From: Legionella sp. PATHC032 | GTDB taxonomy: Bacteria; Pseudomonadota; Gammaproteobacteria; Legionellales; Legionellaceae | Direction of reading: 5' to 3' | Length of the DNA stretch: 64,000 nucleotides | NCBI RefSeq assembly: GCF_026191185.1 | Contig: NZ_JAPHOV010000001.1 | Location: forward strand, 1,483,001-1,547,000 | In this document: piece after piece, positions 55,318 to 64,000 of the stretch | Numbering within the stretch: position 1 is the stretch's first letter | How the letters are laid out: every line of letters begins with the position of its first letter | Program-made: the position numbers and the translations under genes | The notes under the pieces: model-generated | Told to the model about the DNA's origin: nothing | Databases searched by the model: none | What the model saw: only the letters and a program-made list of their open reading frames with translations

Positions 55318-55860
55318 CTATTGATTTAAATTTTCCGAACAAATTGTGTTAATATCATTAATGGCTTCATTGTATTCTTTGTTTGATATTTTTTCTATTT
55401 GCTCTATAAAACTTAATAATTTTGTTTTGACACAAACGCAATAAGCTTGGATTGTTTTTTTATCATCATCACTTTGGTTTGGATAAATAAGGCTCCATCT
55501 GTTAAGACAATATTCTTCAATCGTTTTTGTTGTTACTTCTGATAAAGTCACCTCTTCCTCCAGTTCATCCATGGCATCATGTAATATTGTTTGCGGCAGA
55601 CAATTTCTAATCGCTTTTTGAACTCCTGTATTATTATCGAGGTTTTTAGTTGAAATGCAGCGACAATATTTGTCTCCAAATTGTTTATATGTTTCTTTGT
55701 CAATTGATGGATCCATTTTTTTCATCCAGGTCTCAAAGCAATGTGATTGAAGTGTTTCCTGAGACTGAATATTGGACTCTGAATAAGACAGGGTTGGAGT
55801 TATACCTATAAGACCTGCAATCCATATTGATTTTATAAAATTGAAACTCACTTTTGTCAC
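55318..55860 (-). CDS. Secreted protein with two Cys-rich helical repeats
   Basis: 180 residues with a signal peptide (basic start, hydrophobic ~9-22, cleavage near T-L-S-Y-S). The mature part has two related units: C-F-E-T-W, ~25 residues, Y-C-R-C, later N-C; then C-L-N-R-W, ~18 residues, Y-C-V-C, later I-C. Each likely forms disulfides. I do not recognise the family; the repeated C-x-x-x-W ... C-x-C layout is similar in spirit to, but not the same as, the protein at 18054-18527. Confidence 0.68.
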   Translation of the reverse strand: MTKVSFNFIKSIWIAGLIGITPTLSYSESNIQSQETLQSHCFETWMKKMDPSIDKETYKQFGDKYCRCISTKNLDNNTGVQKAIRNCLPQTILHDAMDELEEEVTLSEVTTKTIEEYCLNRWSLIYPNQSDDDKKTIQAYCVCVKTKLLSFIEQIEKISNKEYNEAINDINTICSENLNQ

Positions 55861-55909
55861 TCCTTTGATGCTTTATTTTATAGTTTCAGAATAACTTAAA
55901 TTTAATTAG

Positions 55910-56551
55910 CTACCAATCCCTTGGTTTTCCGTTAAACCAAAAATAGCCACTTTTCTTTTTCATACTAATCAGGTCATAAATTTCTAGTGCTGCTTCACCA
56001 GGAAGTTTTTTTGCATTTTGTGTTCCCATATCTGTTTTAACCCAGCCCGGATCAAAACTGGATACAGTTATTTGGGGGAGTCTTTCTGCAAGCAATTTAG
56101 TATACAGATTCAAACTGGCTTTTGACATTTTATAATGTGGTTGAAATGGAGAATTATTGGAACTGAATGTCCCCCATCCTGAAGAGATATTAATGATTTG
56201 TGCATCATGGTTAAGTTTGGGAATACATTTTTCAGTTAACTCAACTGTACCAAATAGGTTAATTGCAAAGGTTTTTTTCAACAGGGACATATTAATTTTT
56301 TCTTCATGCCAATCTTCAAGCAACACGGCGGCATTATTAATTAGTACATCAATTTTAGGTAAATTTTTTGCAAATGCAGCGATTTGCTTCGAAATGGTTA
56401 GGTCTAGCCTGTATGTGAGCAGGTTTTTATGTTTTATAGGAGAGTATCCGCTGGTGGAAGTGCCAATAACTATCCAATCTTTGTTAAGGAAAGTTTTAGC
56501 AATTTCCAGTCCTATACCTCTACTGATTCCTGTTATGACGAGAGTTTTCAA
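55910..56551 (-). CDS. Short-chain dehydrogenase/reductase
   Basis: ~213 residues if it starts at TTG 56551, which has AGGAT just upstream and begins directly at the Rossmann strand (K-T-L-V-I-T-G-I-S-R-G-I-G). A longer frame to 56668 adds 39 unlike residues. Classical SDR motifs are present: the nucleotide-binding G-x-x-x-G-I-G, N-N-A-A, catalytic Ser in N-I-S-S-G-W, and Y-K-M-S-K. The substrate is unknown. It is transcribed in the same direction as the secreted-protein gene 55318-55860, with 50 bases between them. Confidence 0.85.
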   Translation of the reverse strand: MKTLVITGISRGIGLEIAKTFLNKDWIVIGTSTSGYSPIKHKNLLTYRLDLTISKQIAAFAKNLPKIDVLINNAAVLLEDWHEEKINMSLLKKTFAINLFGTVELTEKCIPKLNHDAQIINISSGWGTFSSNNSPFQPHYKMSKASLNLYTKLLAERLPQITVSSFDPGWVKTDMGTQNAKKLPGEAALEIYDLISMKKKSGYFWFNGKPRDW

Positions 56552-56905
56552 ATTTAAATCCTCTATCAGGGCTTTTGAAATCAAAATAATCGATCTTTTA
56601 ACTTTTTGCAAAAACAGGGCATATAATAGCCCATACTCTTCGTTAACAAATGCTTTTAATTCAGTCATTTATCAGTCTTAAATGACTGATTCTCTGCTTA
56701 CCGCCTCTTGTTATCGGTATCTACAAAGCAGTGCTGGATGCCAGGCAAGCCAAGGCACATAGGCTATGTTTAACGAGTCATTTAAAAATCAAATAATTAT
56801 AGTTCATCTAAGCCTACACGTTCATTATTTTAAAATTCCTGGTTAATACTAGGACAACTTCCCTTATACCCTTGATTCAAGGAATTCACAGTACTATGCA
56901 CAAGT

Positions 56906-56928
56906 TTATCCACAGATTTTGTGGATAA
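56906..56928. promoter_or_regulatory. Two inverted DnaA boxes
   Basis: TTATCCACA (56906-56914) and its inverse TGTGGATAA (56920-56928), both exact consensus DnaA boxes, 5 bases apart in a 610-base gene-free AT-rich region (56552-57161). Confidence 0.7.
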
Positions 56929-57037
56929 ATATTTTTATGATAAAAAATAAATTACATACGATAACCCATATGAAATAAGAGAAGATTGATCATCAAACAA
57001 GAAGCCAGGAAAATAAAATGAATGGATACAATAAATG

Positions 57038-57055
57038 TTATCCACAGGTGGATAA
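57038..57055. promoter_or_regulatory. Second inverted DnaA-box pair upstream region of rimI
   Basis: TTATCCACA (57038-57046), exact, adjoins GGTGGATAA (57047-57055), whose inverse TTATCCACC has one mismatch. Together with the pair at 56906-56928 this makes four DnaA-box-like sites in 150 bases. No gene, and no other structure I can name, is visible between 56552 and 57161. Confidence 0.6.
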
Positions 57056-57161
57056 GTCACATAGAAATTTTGAGAACAGCTCTATATTAACAAAGAATAA
57101 AAGAAAAAACAGTCTTGACTTAAAGTTTTTCCATAAAATTTTTAATGGTAAGAACATTATT

Positions 57162-57626
57162 TTAGTGATGAAGTATTTTTTTTAAGAGGATTGCGTCTTC
57201 TACATTATTTTTATCTTTATAATAGTCTTTTTTGATTTCTACTTTTTCAAATCCCATTGTTTCATAAAGATGCAGTGCGACACTGTTACTTGGCCTTACT
57301 TCTAAAATGACTGACTCAGTCTTAGTATATTTTGATAAAGAATAAAGGACTGTTTGTAATAGTTTTCTTCCTAAGCCCTTTGATTGTAATGGTTTGGCTA
57401 TGCACAAATTTAATATATGGCAACTATTATTGCTTATTCTGGATATGATATATCCAGCAAGAATCGGGCTATCTCCATTATTGATTTCCAGAACTCTGCA
57501 ATCATACCCAACAAGCACACAATCCCTTAGTATGTCTTTACTCCACGGGGCAATATGAACGTTTGTTTCGATAGAATAAACATTTTCAATATCACTATCT
57601 TTCATTCTACGAATGTTTAATATCAT
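57162..57626 (-). CDS. rimI: Ribosomal-protein-alanine N-acetyltransferase RimI
   Basis: 154-residue GNAT enzyme; RimI acetylates the N-terminus of ribosomal protein S18. Matches include I-R-R-M-K-D-S-D-I-E-N-V near the start, P-W-S, the acetyl-CoA loop L-Q-S-K-G-L-G-R-K-L-L (~82-92), and L-E-V-R-P-S-N-S-V-A-L-H-L-Y-E-T-M-G-F, which is typical of RimI. It stands alone, with the DnaA-box region downstream and ~330 gene-free bases upstream. Confidence 0.85.
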   Translation of the reverse strand: MILNIRRMKDSDIENVYSIETNVHIAPWSKDILRDCVLVGYDCRVLEINNGDSPILAGYIISRISNNSCHILNLCIAKPLQSKGLGRKLLQTVLYSLSKYTKTESVILEVRPSNSVALHLYETMGFEKVEIKKDYYKDKNNVEDAILLKKILHH

Positions 57627-57957
57627 TCATTACTCCTGGGAATAATCATACTTAATTTATGATGAATTAAATATTAGCAAATGTGTTATCAAATATTACT
57701 AATCAAAATATTGTGTTTAATAATTGTTTCGCCTTTTATTAGACTTCTTGCATGATTATCCTTTTATTTTTTGCCGTGTTATAAACATTTCTTTGGGATG
57801 TATAGCAAATTCTGGCTCACAAAACTTTTGTATCTTGCCTAAAATAAACTCTCATGCAATAGGCTTATTATATAATTATATACATATATCAAGCATCCCT
57901 TTGCTTGCATGAGCAAAGGAAATGCAATGAGGTATAATTATTAGCTAACTGTAATTA
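57627..57957. other. 331-base gap between rimI and lpd
   Basis: Very AT-rich, including an A/T-only run near 57870-57890. A 62-codon plus-strand frame here (57724-57912) has no ribosome site and reads like random AT-rich DNA. The region presumably holds the rimI promoter and the end of the pdh transcript, but I see no clear hairpin. Confidence 0.4.
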
Positions 57958-59382
57958 TTATTTTTTCTTCTTTTTGGGCAAATACAGATCCGTTATAGTG
58001 CCCTCAAATGCTTCTGCTGACTGAGCTATTGTTTCTGAGAGAGTTGGATGAGGGTGAATAGTAAGAGCGATGTCTTCAACATCACAACACATTTCAATAG
58101 CTAAGGCAGTTTCTGCGATTAAATCTCCGGCATTAACCCCAACGATACCAGCTCCCAGGATACGGTTAGTTTCAGGGCAGAATAGTAATTTGGTCACTCC
58201 CTCTTCTCGCCCCATGCTCAGTGCGCGACCACTAGCGGCCCATGGAAAGGAGGCTTTCTCATAGCTTATTCCTTTTTCTTTTGCTTCTTTTTCTGTTAGA
58301 CCAGTCCAGGCTAATTCTGGATCTGTATAAGCAACACTAGGTATACATTTTGGCTCAAAATAATGCTTTTTCCCTGCAATTACCTCTGCAGCAATTTTTC
58401 CTTCCGGGATGGCTTTATGCGCAAGCATTGGTTGTCCATTCACATCGCCAATAGCAAAAATATGAGGAATATTCGTTCTTAATTGATTATCAACTGGAAT
58501 AAAGCCACGTTCATCTACTTTGACCCCTGCTTTTTCAGCGTTGATTGCTCCACCGTTAGGTTTTCTGCCTACTGCAACAAGTACTTGCTGGAAGCAAAGT
58601 GGTTTATCAGTTGCGTGTTCTCCTTCCATTGAAACATAAATACCATCTTTTTTGGCTTCGACAGCAGTTACTTTTGTTTTTAATAGAAACTTGACACCTT
58701 TTTTTGTCATTCGTTTTTGCAAAACATTGACCAGGTCAGTATCAGCATTTGGAATTAATTGATCCATAAATTCAACAACTGTTACATTGACTCCCAGGGA
58801 TGAGTAGACAGTTGCCATTTCCAAGCCAATAATACCACCGCCTAATACAAGTAGATCACCTTTGATATCTGTGAGCTCTAATGCTCCCGTAGAGCTAAAT
58901 ATTCGTTTATCCTCTGGTATAAATGGTAATTTAATGGATTCTGAGCCTACTGCAATAATGGCATTATCAAATTCAACTTCTACAGTCCCTTCTTTCGTTT
59001 CAACAAGAATTTGATGGGTACCTGAAAATTTACCTACCCCGGTAATTACTTCTACTTTTCTTTGTTTGGCAAGAGCTTTTAGTCCCCCAGTTAACTTTGC
59101 AACTACAGAGTTTTTCCATGCAACCAATTTTTTACTATCGAATTTAGGTTTGCCAAATGCCACACCTTGTTCGGACATTTCATGGGCTTCATCCACTACT
59201 TTAGCGATATGTAATAATGCTTTTGAGGGAATGCAACCGACATTTAAACAAACCCCACCTAGTGAGTCAAAACGCTCGACCAAAACAACTTTTTTATCCA
59301 AGTCGGCAGCCCTGAAAGCCGCGGTGTACCCACCTGGTCCACTACCTAATACCACTACATCTGTCTTAATTTTATTAGCCAT
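57958..59382 (-). CDS. lpdA: Dihydrolipoyl dehydrogenase (E3)
   Basis: Re-oxidises dihydrolipoyl groups of pyruvate (and 2-oxoglutarate) dehydrogenase with FAD and NAD+. ~474 residues from ATG 59382 (GAGG upstream). Seen: the FAD motif G-S-G-P-G-G-Y-T-A-A, redox disulfide G-G-V-C-L-N-V-G-C-I-P-S-K, NAD motif L-G-G-G-I-I-G-L-E, A-I-G-D-V-N-G, and the catalytic H-P-H-P-T-L-S-E near the end. Last gene of aceE-aceF-lpd. Confidence 0.97.
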   Translation of the reverse strand: MANKIKTDVVVLGSGPGGYTAAFRAADLDKKVVLVERFDSLGGVCLNVGCIPSKALLHIAKVVDEAHEMSEQGVAFGKPKFDSKKLVAWKNSVVAKLTGGLKALAKQRKVEVITGVGKFSGTHQILVETKEGTVEVEFDNAIIAVGSESIKLPFIPEDKRIFSSTGALELTDIKGDLLVLGGGIIGLEMATVYSSLGVNVTVVEFMDQLIPNADTDLVNVLQKRMTKKGVKFLLKTKVTAVEAKKDGIYVSMEGEHATDKPLCFQQVLVAVGRKPNGGAINAEKAGVKVDERGFIPVDNQLRTNIPHIFAIGDVNGQPMLAHKAIPEGKIAAEVIAGKKHYFEPKCIPSVAYTDPELAWTGLTEKEAKEKGISYEKASFPWAASGRALSMGREEGVTKLLFCPETNRILGAGIVGVNAGDLIAETALAIEMCCDVEDIALTIHPHPTLSETIAQSAEAFEGTITDLYLPKKKKK

Positions 59383-59470
59383 ACGAAGCCTCATTAAAAA
59401 ATATGTTTTCTTGGGTTATTGGCATTTCATTCGGAGCCAGGAAATACCAATAGCTCTATTCCTCTATATG

Positions 59471-61093
59471 TCAGAGTAAAACTCTTCTGATATCACCTAA
59501 ACAATCACAAATAAAGCGACTAAACCTGGCTGCCTCAGCACCGTCGATTACCCTATGATCGTAAGAAAGTGAAATAGGTAACATCAATCTGGGCTTAAAC
59601 TCTTTATTATCGTATATGGGTTTTATTACTGATCTTGATAAACCCAAAATTGCAACTTCCGGGCTATTTACAATAGGAGTAAATGCCGTTCCGCCTATAC
59701 CACCAAGGCTAGAAATTGTAAAACAACCGCCTGACATATCAATAGGTGTTAATCCTTTTTCTCTAGCTTTCGTACTGAGTCTGGACATTTCTTTTGCAAT
59801 ATCAATCACGCTTAATTTATCGACATTCTTTATTACGGGAACGACCAGACCATTAGGTGTATCTACTGCAATACCTATATTATAATATTTTTTATAAATT
59901 AAATTTTCACCACTGGCATCCAGTGATGCATTAAATTGCGGGTAAGCGTGGAGTGCCTTGCAAACTACGCTACAAACAAATGCTAACAGGGTTAATTTGT
60001 AATCTTGATTTTTAGTGCTCTCCGATTCTGATTTTCTAAACGCTTCCAAGTCTGTAATGTCTGCTTCATCAAATTGAGTGACATGTGGAATGCTTATCCA
60101 GGAGCGATGTACGTTTGTTCCTGTAAGCTTTTTAATTTTGTTTAAAGGCTTTGTTTCAATTAAACCAAATTTACTGAAATCTATGGCTGGATTTGATGGT
60201 AAGCTGAAGCTTCCAGACGTGGTTTTTTCACTTAAACGTACTTTGATATAATTTTGGAGATCTTCTTTCGTAATACGAGATTTTCTTCCACTTCCCTGAA
60301 CCAGAGATAAATCGACTCCAAATTCTCTTGCCAATCTTCTTACGGCTGGGCCTGCAGATATTAAAATATTTTTTGATTCAGTTATATCCAGGTTATTAAT
60401 TGATATTGGTTTAGATTTTAACTCTTCACCTGGTTTCTCTATTTCCTTGATAGATTGTTCTGATATATTTTTGATCTGATTTTTTTCGATTTCAGGTGTC
60501 TCAGGTCTTGCTGAGGCCTTTAGAGTTAGAATAGGAGAGCCTTGGGATACTTTATCACCTAATTTAATTTTCATTTCGATGACTTTACCTGCATAGGGCG
60601 AAGGGATATCCATCGTTGCTTTATCACCCTCCAATGTAATCAATGCCTGGTCTTTTTCTATTTCCATCCCTGGTTTGACTAAAATATCAATGACATCAAC
60701 GTCACTTGCGCCACCAATATCCGGAATGGATATTTCGATATCTTTAGAATCAGGTGTAGATACGTTTGTTTTTGTATCAACGGGTTTTTTTTCTGGTTTG
60801 GCTTGCTCTGATTCAGCTTTTTTCTCCTGAGGGCTAGAACCATTTGTTGTTGAATCTGACTTGGCTTTGATGATGAGATCGCCTTCGGATACCTTGTCAC
60901 CAACTTTAACGAGAATTTGCGTTACCGTTCCAGATATTGGAGAAGGGATGTCCATGCTTGCCTTCTCAGATTCAAGCGTAATCAATGGTGTATCTACTTC
61001 GATCTGATCACCTTCCTTAACTAAAATCTCAATGACATCAACTTGATTGGCGCCACCGATATCAGGAATTTTAATTTCACTTTCTTTTGTCAT
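59471..61093 (-). CDS. aceF: Pyruvate dehydrogenase E2, dihydrolipoyl acetyltransferase
   Basis: Core of the pyruvate dehydrogenase complex. 540 residues: two lipoyl domains, with lipoyl lysines in E-S-E-K-A-S-M-D (~43) and E-G-D-K-A-T-M-D (~155), separated by Lys/Glu/Pro-rich linkers. The E1/E3-binding domain (A-G-P-A-V-R-R-L-A-R-E-F-G) and the catalytic domain ending in Y-D-H-R-V-I-D-G-A-E follow. Two lipoyl domains is within the normal range (E. coli has three). It lies 57 bases after aceE. Confidence 0.97.
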   Translation of the reverse strand: MTKESEIKIPDIGGANQVDVIEILVKEGDQIEVDTPLITLESEKASMDIPSPISGTVTQILVKVGDKVSEGDLIIKAKSDSTTNGSSPQEKKAESEQAKPEKKPVDTKTNVSTPDSKDIEISIPDIGGASDVDVIDILVKPGMEIEKDQALITLEGDKATMDIPSPYAGKVIEMKIKLGDKVSQGSPILTLKASARPETPEIEKNQIKNISEQSIKEIEKPGEELKSKPISINNLDITESKNILISAGPAVRRLAREFGVDLSLVQGSGRKSRITKEDLQNYIKVRLSEKTTSGSFSLPSNPAIDFSKFGLIETKPLNKIKKLTGTNVHRSWISIPHVTQFDEADITDLEAFRKSESESTKNQDYKLTLLAFVCSVVCKALHAYPQFNASLDASGENLIYKKYYNIGIAVDTPNGLVVPVIKNVDKLSVIDIAKEMSRLSTKAREKGLTPIDMSGGCFTISSLGGIGGTAFTPIVNSPEVAILGLSRSVIKPIYDNKEFKPRLMLPISLSYDHRVIDGAEAARFSRFICDCLGDIRRVLL

Positions 61094-61150
61094 ATTTTCC
61101 TCAGCATTCAGTTAAACCGGAACTATCTTCTGTTCTGATTATTTGTTTAA

Positions 61151-63814
61151 CTAATGGGTCATTGGATCCAATTTATCCGGATTAATATTGTAACGTTTCA
61201 TGGCATCGACAACTTTTGCTTTGTCTAGCTCACCTTCAGCTACAAGTGCATTTAATGCCGCCAAGACTATAAATTTTGCATCAACTTCAAAGAAATGACG
61301 CAGTTGGGATCGGGTATCACTTCTGCCGTAACCATCTGTGCCTAAGGTAACATAGCGATTAGAAATAAAAGGCCTGATTTGATCTGCGTAAATACGCATA
61401 TAGTCAGTTGAGGCAATAATAGGTCCACGACGTCCCTTTAGTTGTGATGTAACATAACTTTCTTGAGGTTTATTCTTGGGGTGCATGTCATTGTATCTCT
61501 CAACAGCCAAACCTTCTTTACGTAACTCATTGAAGCTGGTTACACTCCAGATATCCGATGTAATTGAAAAATCTTCTTCCAACATCTCTGCTGCTTTGAT
61601 AACTTCACGTAAAATAGTACCGCATCCCATTAGCTGGACATGGCTTTTTGATTTTTTCTTATTTTCTTTTAAGAGATACATTCCTTTAATAATACCCTCC
61701 TCTACTCCTGCAGGCATATCGGGATGAGAGTAGTTTTCATTCATAATAGTAATGTAATAAAACACGTTTTCCTGTTTTTCATACATACGGTGCAAGCCAT
61801 TTTGGATGATAACTGCTAATTCATAAGCGTATGTGGGATCATAAGAAATACAATTGGGTATTGTTGATGCTAAAACATGGCTATGCCCGTCTTGATGTTG
61901 TAATCCTTCTCCAGCCAACGTTGTTCGTCCAGCAGTTCCACCGAGCAAAAATCCTCTCGCTTGCATATCTCCTGCCGCCCATGCCAAATCACCAATACGC
62001 TGGAAACCAAACATAGAGTAATAAATATAAAACGGAATCATTGCCAGTTTGTTTGAACTGTAAGACGTAGCAGCAGCAATCCACGAGCAAAATGCCCCAG
62101 CTTCATTAATGCCTTCTTCAAGAATCTGCCCGTCAACTGCTTCCCGGTAATACATCACTTGTTCATGATCTACAGGGGTATAAAGTTGGCCTACAGGAGA
62201 ATAAATTCCTATTTGTCTGAATAATCCCTCCATACCAAATGTTCTGCATTCATCTGGTACTATGGGAACTATTCTGGAGCTGATGTCTTTGTTTTTGAGT
62301 AGAGCTGAAAGAATTCTCACAAAAGCCATTGTAGTGGAGATTTCTCTATCTCCTAATCCTTTGGTAATACCGGAAAATTCTCCCAAATCAGGTATTTTTA
62401 ACGGTTCTACTTCAGTTGACCGATGAGGTAAATAACCACCCAAAGCTTCCCTTTGTTTTTTAATATATTTGATTTCAGGACTGTCATCATCAGGTTTATA
62501 GAAAGGAATATCAGCAATTTTGTCATCGCTGATTGGAATATTAAATCGATCTCTAAATGCTTTTAGTTGATCTATGGTCATTTTCTTTTGTTGATGAGTA
62601 ATGTTTTGACCCTCACCAGCTGCTCCCATTCCGTATCCCTTTATGGTTTTTGCAAGGATTACGGTTGGAGTTCCCTTGTGCTCAACTGCTTTGGCATAAG
62701 CAGCATAGACTTTTTGAGGATCATGGCCACCACGATTTAAACGCCAAATTTCCTCATCAGTCATATTATCAACCATTTTCTTTAGCTCTGGGTATTGATT
62801 AAAGAAATGCTGTCTTACATAGGACCCATCGTTCGCCTTGTAAGATTGATAATCTCCATCCAGACATTCTTCCATTCTTTTCTGTAGCCAGCCCTGATTA
62901 TCGCGGGCAAATAATGGATCCCATCGACCTCCCCATATGACTTTGATAACGTTCCATCCAGCTCCACGAAATAGACCTTCAAGTTCTTGAATGATTTTAC
63001 CGTTACCACGTACAGGCCCATCAAGTCTTTGTAAATTGCAGTTCACCACAAAAATGAGATTGTCCAGCTTTTCTCGTGCTGCAATACTGAGTGCTCCAAC
63101 TGATTCAGGCTCATCCATCTCGCCATCACCCAAAAATGCCCACACTTTCCGACCCTCAGCTTTGATCAGTCCTCGGTTTTCAAGATATTTTAGAAAGCGG
63201 GCTTGATATATTGCTTGTAGAGGGCCTAAACCCATGGATACGGTGGGAAATTGCCAAAAATCGTTCATTAGCCAGGGGTGAGGGTAGGAAGATAGACCAT
63301 CTGCTTCTACTTCTTGTCGGAATTTTTCAAGTTGTTTCTCTGTTAATCGACCTTCAAGAAATGCTCTGGCATAAATACCCGGAGCCGAGTGGCCTTGGAT
63401 ATAAAGCAAGTCCCCGCCGTTTTCTCCTTTTTGTCCCTTAAAAAAATAGTTAAATCCAGTTTCATATAACGTTGATGCGGAAGCATAAGAAGCGATATGA
63501 CCACCAAGCTCTGGTGCATATTTACCTGCTCTAAGCACCATAGCAACAGCATTCCATCTAATTAATGCATTGATGCGCTTTCCAATTCCTTCATCGGGAG
63601 GCATTTGTTTTTCTTCGTGAGGTTTTATGGTGTTTCTGTAGGGAGTATTAATTGAACTGGTTAGTTTAACCCCCTCAGCATTTGCTTTATTAAGAAGCTG
63701 TTGTAGAAGAAATGCAGTACGCTCAGGGCCATCATTAAAGAGTACAGCTTGTAGGGCATCCAGCCATTCACGCGTTTCTATTGGATCCAGATCTAAATTT
63801 GTTTCATTGGTCAT
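61151..63814 (-). CDS. aceE: Pyruvate dehydrogenase E1 component, homodimeric type
   Basis: Thiamine-diphosphate enzyme that decarboxylates pyruvate. ~887 residues from ATG 63814 (GGGGAA upstream; ATG 63832 adds six). The ThDP motif G-D-G-E-M-D-E-P-E-S continues to V-V-N-C-N. H-G-S-like active-site histidines are in Y-I-Q-G-H-S-A-P-G and L-Q-H-Q-D-G-H-S-H. Single-chain E1 of this length is the gammaproteobacterial form. First gene of the three-gene pdh group. No PdhR regulator is seen in the window. Confidence 0.97.
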   Translation of the reverse strand: MTNETNLDLDPIETREWLDALQAVLFNDGPERTAFLLQQLLNKANAEGVKLTSSINTPYRNTIKPHEEKQMPPDEGIGKRINALIRWNAVAMVLRAGKYAPELGGHIASYASASTLYETGFNYFFKGQKGENGGDLLYIQGHSAPGIYARAFLEGRLTEKQLEKFRQEVEADGLSSYPHPWLMNDFWQFPTVSMGLGPLQAIYQARFLKYLENRGLIKAEGRKVWAFLGDGEMDEPESVGALSIAAREKLDNLIFVVNCNLQRLDGPVRGNGKIIQELEGLFRGAGWNVIKVIWGGRWDPLFARDNQGWLQKRMEECLDGDYQSYKANDGSYVRQHFFNQYPELKKMVDNMTDEEIWRLNRGGHDPQKVYAAYAKAVEHKGTPTVILAKTIKGYGMGAAGEGQNITHQQKKMTIDQLKAFRDRFNIPISDDKIADIPFYKPDDDSPEIKYIKKQREALGGYLPHRSTEVEPLKIPDLGEFSGITKGLGDREISTTMAFVRILSALLKNKDISSRIVPIVPDECRTFGMEGLFRQIGIYSPVGQLYTPVDHEQVMYYREAVDGQILEEGINEAGAFCSWIAAATSYSSNKLAMIPFYIYYSMFGFQRIGDLAWAAGDMQARGFLLGGTAGRTTLAGEGLQHQDGHSHVLASTIPNCISYDPTYAYELAVIIQNGLHRMYEKQENVFYYITIMNENYSHPDMPAGVEEGIIKGMYLLKENKKKSKSHVQLMGCGTILREVIKAAEMLEEDFSITSDIWSVTSFNELRKEGLAVERYNDMHPKNKPQESYVTSQLKGRRGPIIASTDYMRIYADQIRPFISNRYVTLGTDGYGRSDTRSQLRHFFEVDAKFIVLAALNALVAEGELDKAKVVDAMKRYNINPDKLDPMTH

Positions 63815-63841
63815 GAAATAGTTCCCCAGCAATCAATAATT

Positions 63842-64000
63842 TTATGAACAGTATGGTACGGGTTGTAATTTTTTCTGAATTACACCAGAACAACCTTGAT
63901 TACATGCATTAAAATCTGCAGAGCAATTACAAGTTACTTTGCGGCATTGTAGTGGATCACGGTAAGATTGCAACCCGCGAGTAATATATCCGCCTTGGAC
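63842..64000 (-). CDS. C-terminal part of a Cys-rich protein (5' end outside window)
   Basis: The minus-strand frame is open from the right edge to TAA at 63844-63842, giving 52 residues: a basic start, then C-R-K-V-T-C-N-C, A-C-N-Q-G-C, and a final P-Y-C-S. Six cysteines in the last 35 residues suggest a disulfide-bonded secreted protein or a metal site. It ends 27 bases before the aceE start on the same strand. Family unknown. Confidence 0.55.
   Translation of the reverse strand, partial: VQGGYITRGLQSYRDPLQCRKVTCNCSADFNACNQGCSGVIQKKLQPVPYCS

Noticed and set aside
56157..56681. 174-codon plus-strand frame opposite the SDR gene
   Set aside because: The minus-strand frame carries the full set of SDR motifs; the plus-strand product is a composition artefact.
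56906..57055. Chromosomal replication origin
   Set aside because: DnaA boxes are present, but dnaA, dnaN, rpmH and AT-rich 13-mer arrays are not; the number of boxes is low for an origin.
57724..57912. 62-codon frame between rimI and lpd
   Set aside because: No ribosome site, AT-driven composition and no recognisable motif.

Overview
The window is almost certainly chromosome of Legionella pneumophila or a very close relative. Several genes are Legionella-specific or strongly diagnostic: the Dot/Icm effector kinase LegK1, the coiled-coil glucosyltransferase Lgt3 (LegC5), RavX, the SidE-related nucleotide-binding effector Lem10, the zinc metallophospholipase C PlcA, and a spectinomycin phosphotransferase that I recognise as the L. 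pneumophila APH(9)-Ia family. The base composition is AT-rich throughout, and AT-richest in the effector region. Identifications rest on reading the sequence and family knowledge; no database search was run.

Layout. 1-3254: the end of an unrecognised gene, an MFS exporter and plcA. 3375-18527: housekeeping genes (rlmD-relA, Mth938-like protein, alaC-like aminotransferase, RpfE-like protein-recJ, dusA, secA-mutT, an outer-membrane protein, zapD, coaE and a small secreted protein). 18524-24965: biotin cluster, with bioA facing bioBFHD across a probable BirA operator. An EAL phosphodiesterase, a secreted protein and coaE overlap end to end behind bioA. 25016-31394: fmdB-like, DUF502, aspS, a MscK-like channel and mutH. 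31470-51307: accessory/effector region with two unrecognised membrane-associated proteins, LegK1 and a small relative of its tail, an Lrp regulator facing a GNAT enzyme, Lgt3 with an 11-unit 24-bp repeat, RavX, a GAF-cyclase, a Cdd1-like protein, an orphan SecD-P1-like secreted protein, aph(9), a methyltransferase, decayed DNA, a duplicated-domain effector-like protein, a gene fragment, a GGCT-like protein and Lem10. 51548-64000: pepN, a SAM-fold protein, a Cys-repeat secreted protein, an SDR, a region with four DnaA-box-like sites, rimI, and the pyruvate dehydrogenase genes lpd, aceF and aceE, ending in a partial Cys-rich gene.

How the parts fit. The housekeeping blocks are ordinary gammaproteobacterial neighbourhoods. 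The 31-51 kb region is an effector cassette. Lgt3 and RavX, both linked to blocking host translation, lie next to each other. LegK1, its 250-residue neighbour, Lgt3 and the 347-residue protein at 46954-47997 appear to share one C-terminal module: a helical segment, a hydrophobic stretch, then an F-F/T-S tail. Two of these four genes carry a perfect PmrA-type direct repeat at the same distance from a -10 hexamer. This shared module and regulation is the most interesting signal in the window. Others are the non-canonical base-contact residues of the cyclase, a GAMEN-variant PepN, paired DnaA boxes upstream of rimI, and an aspS terminator hairpin that overlaps the start of the MscK-like gene.
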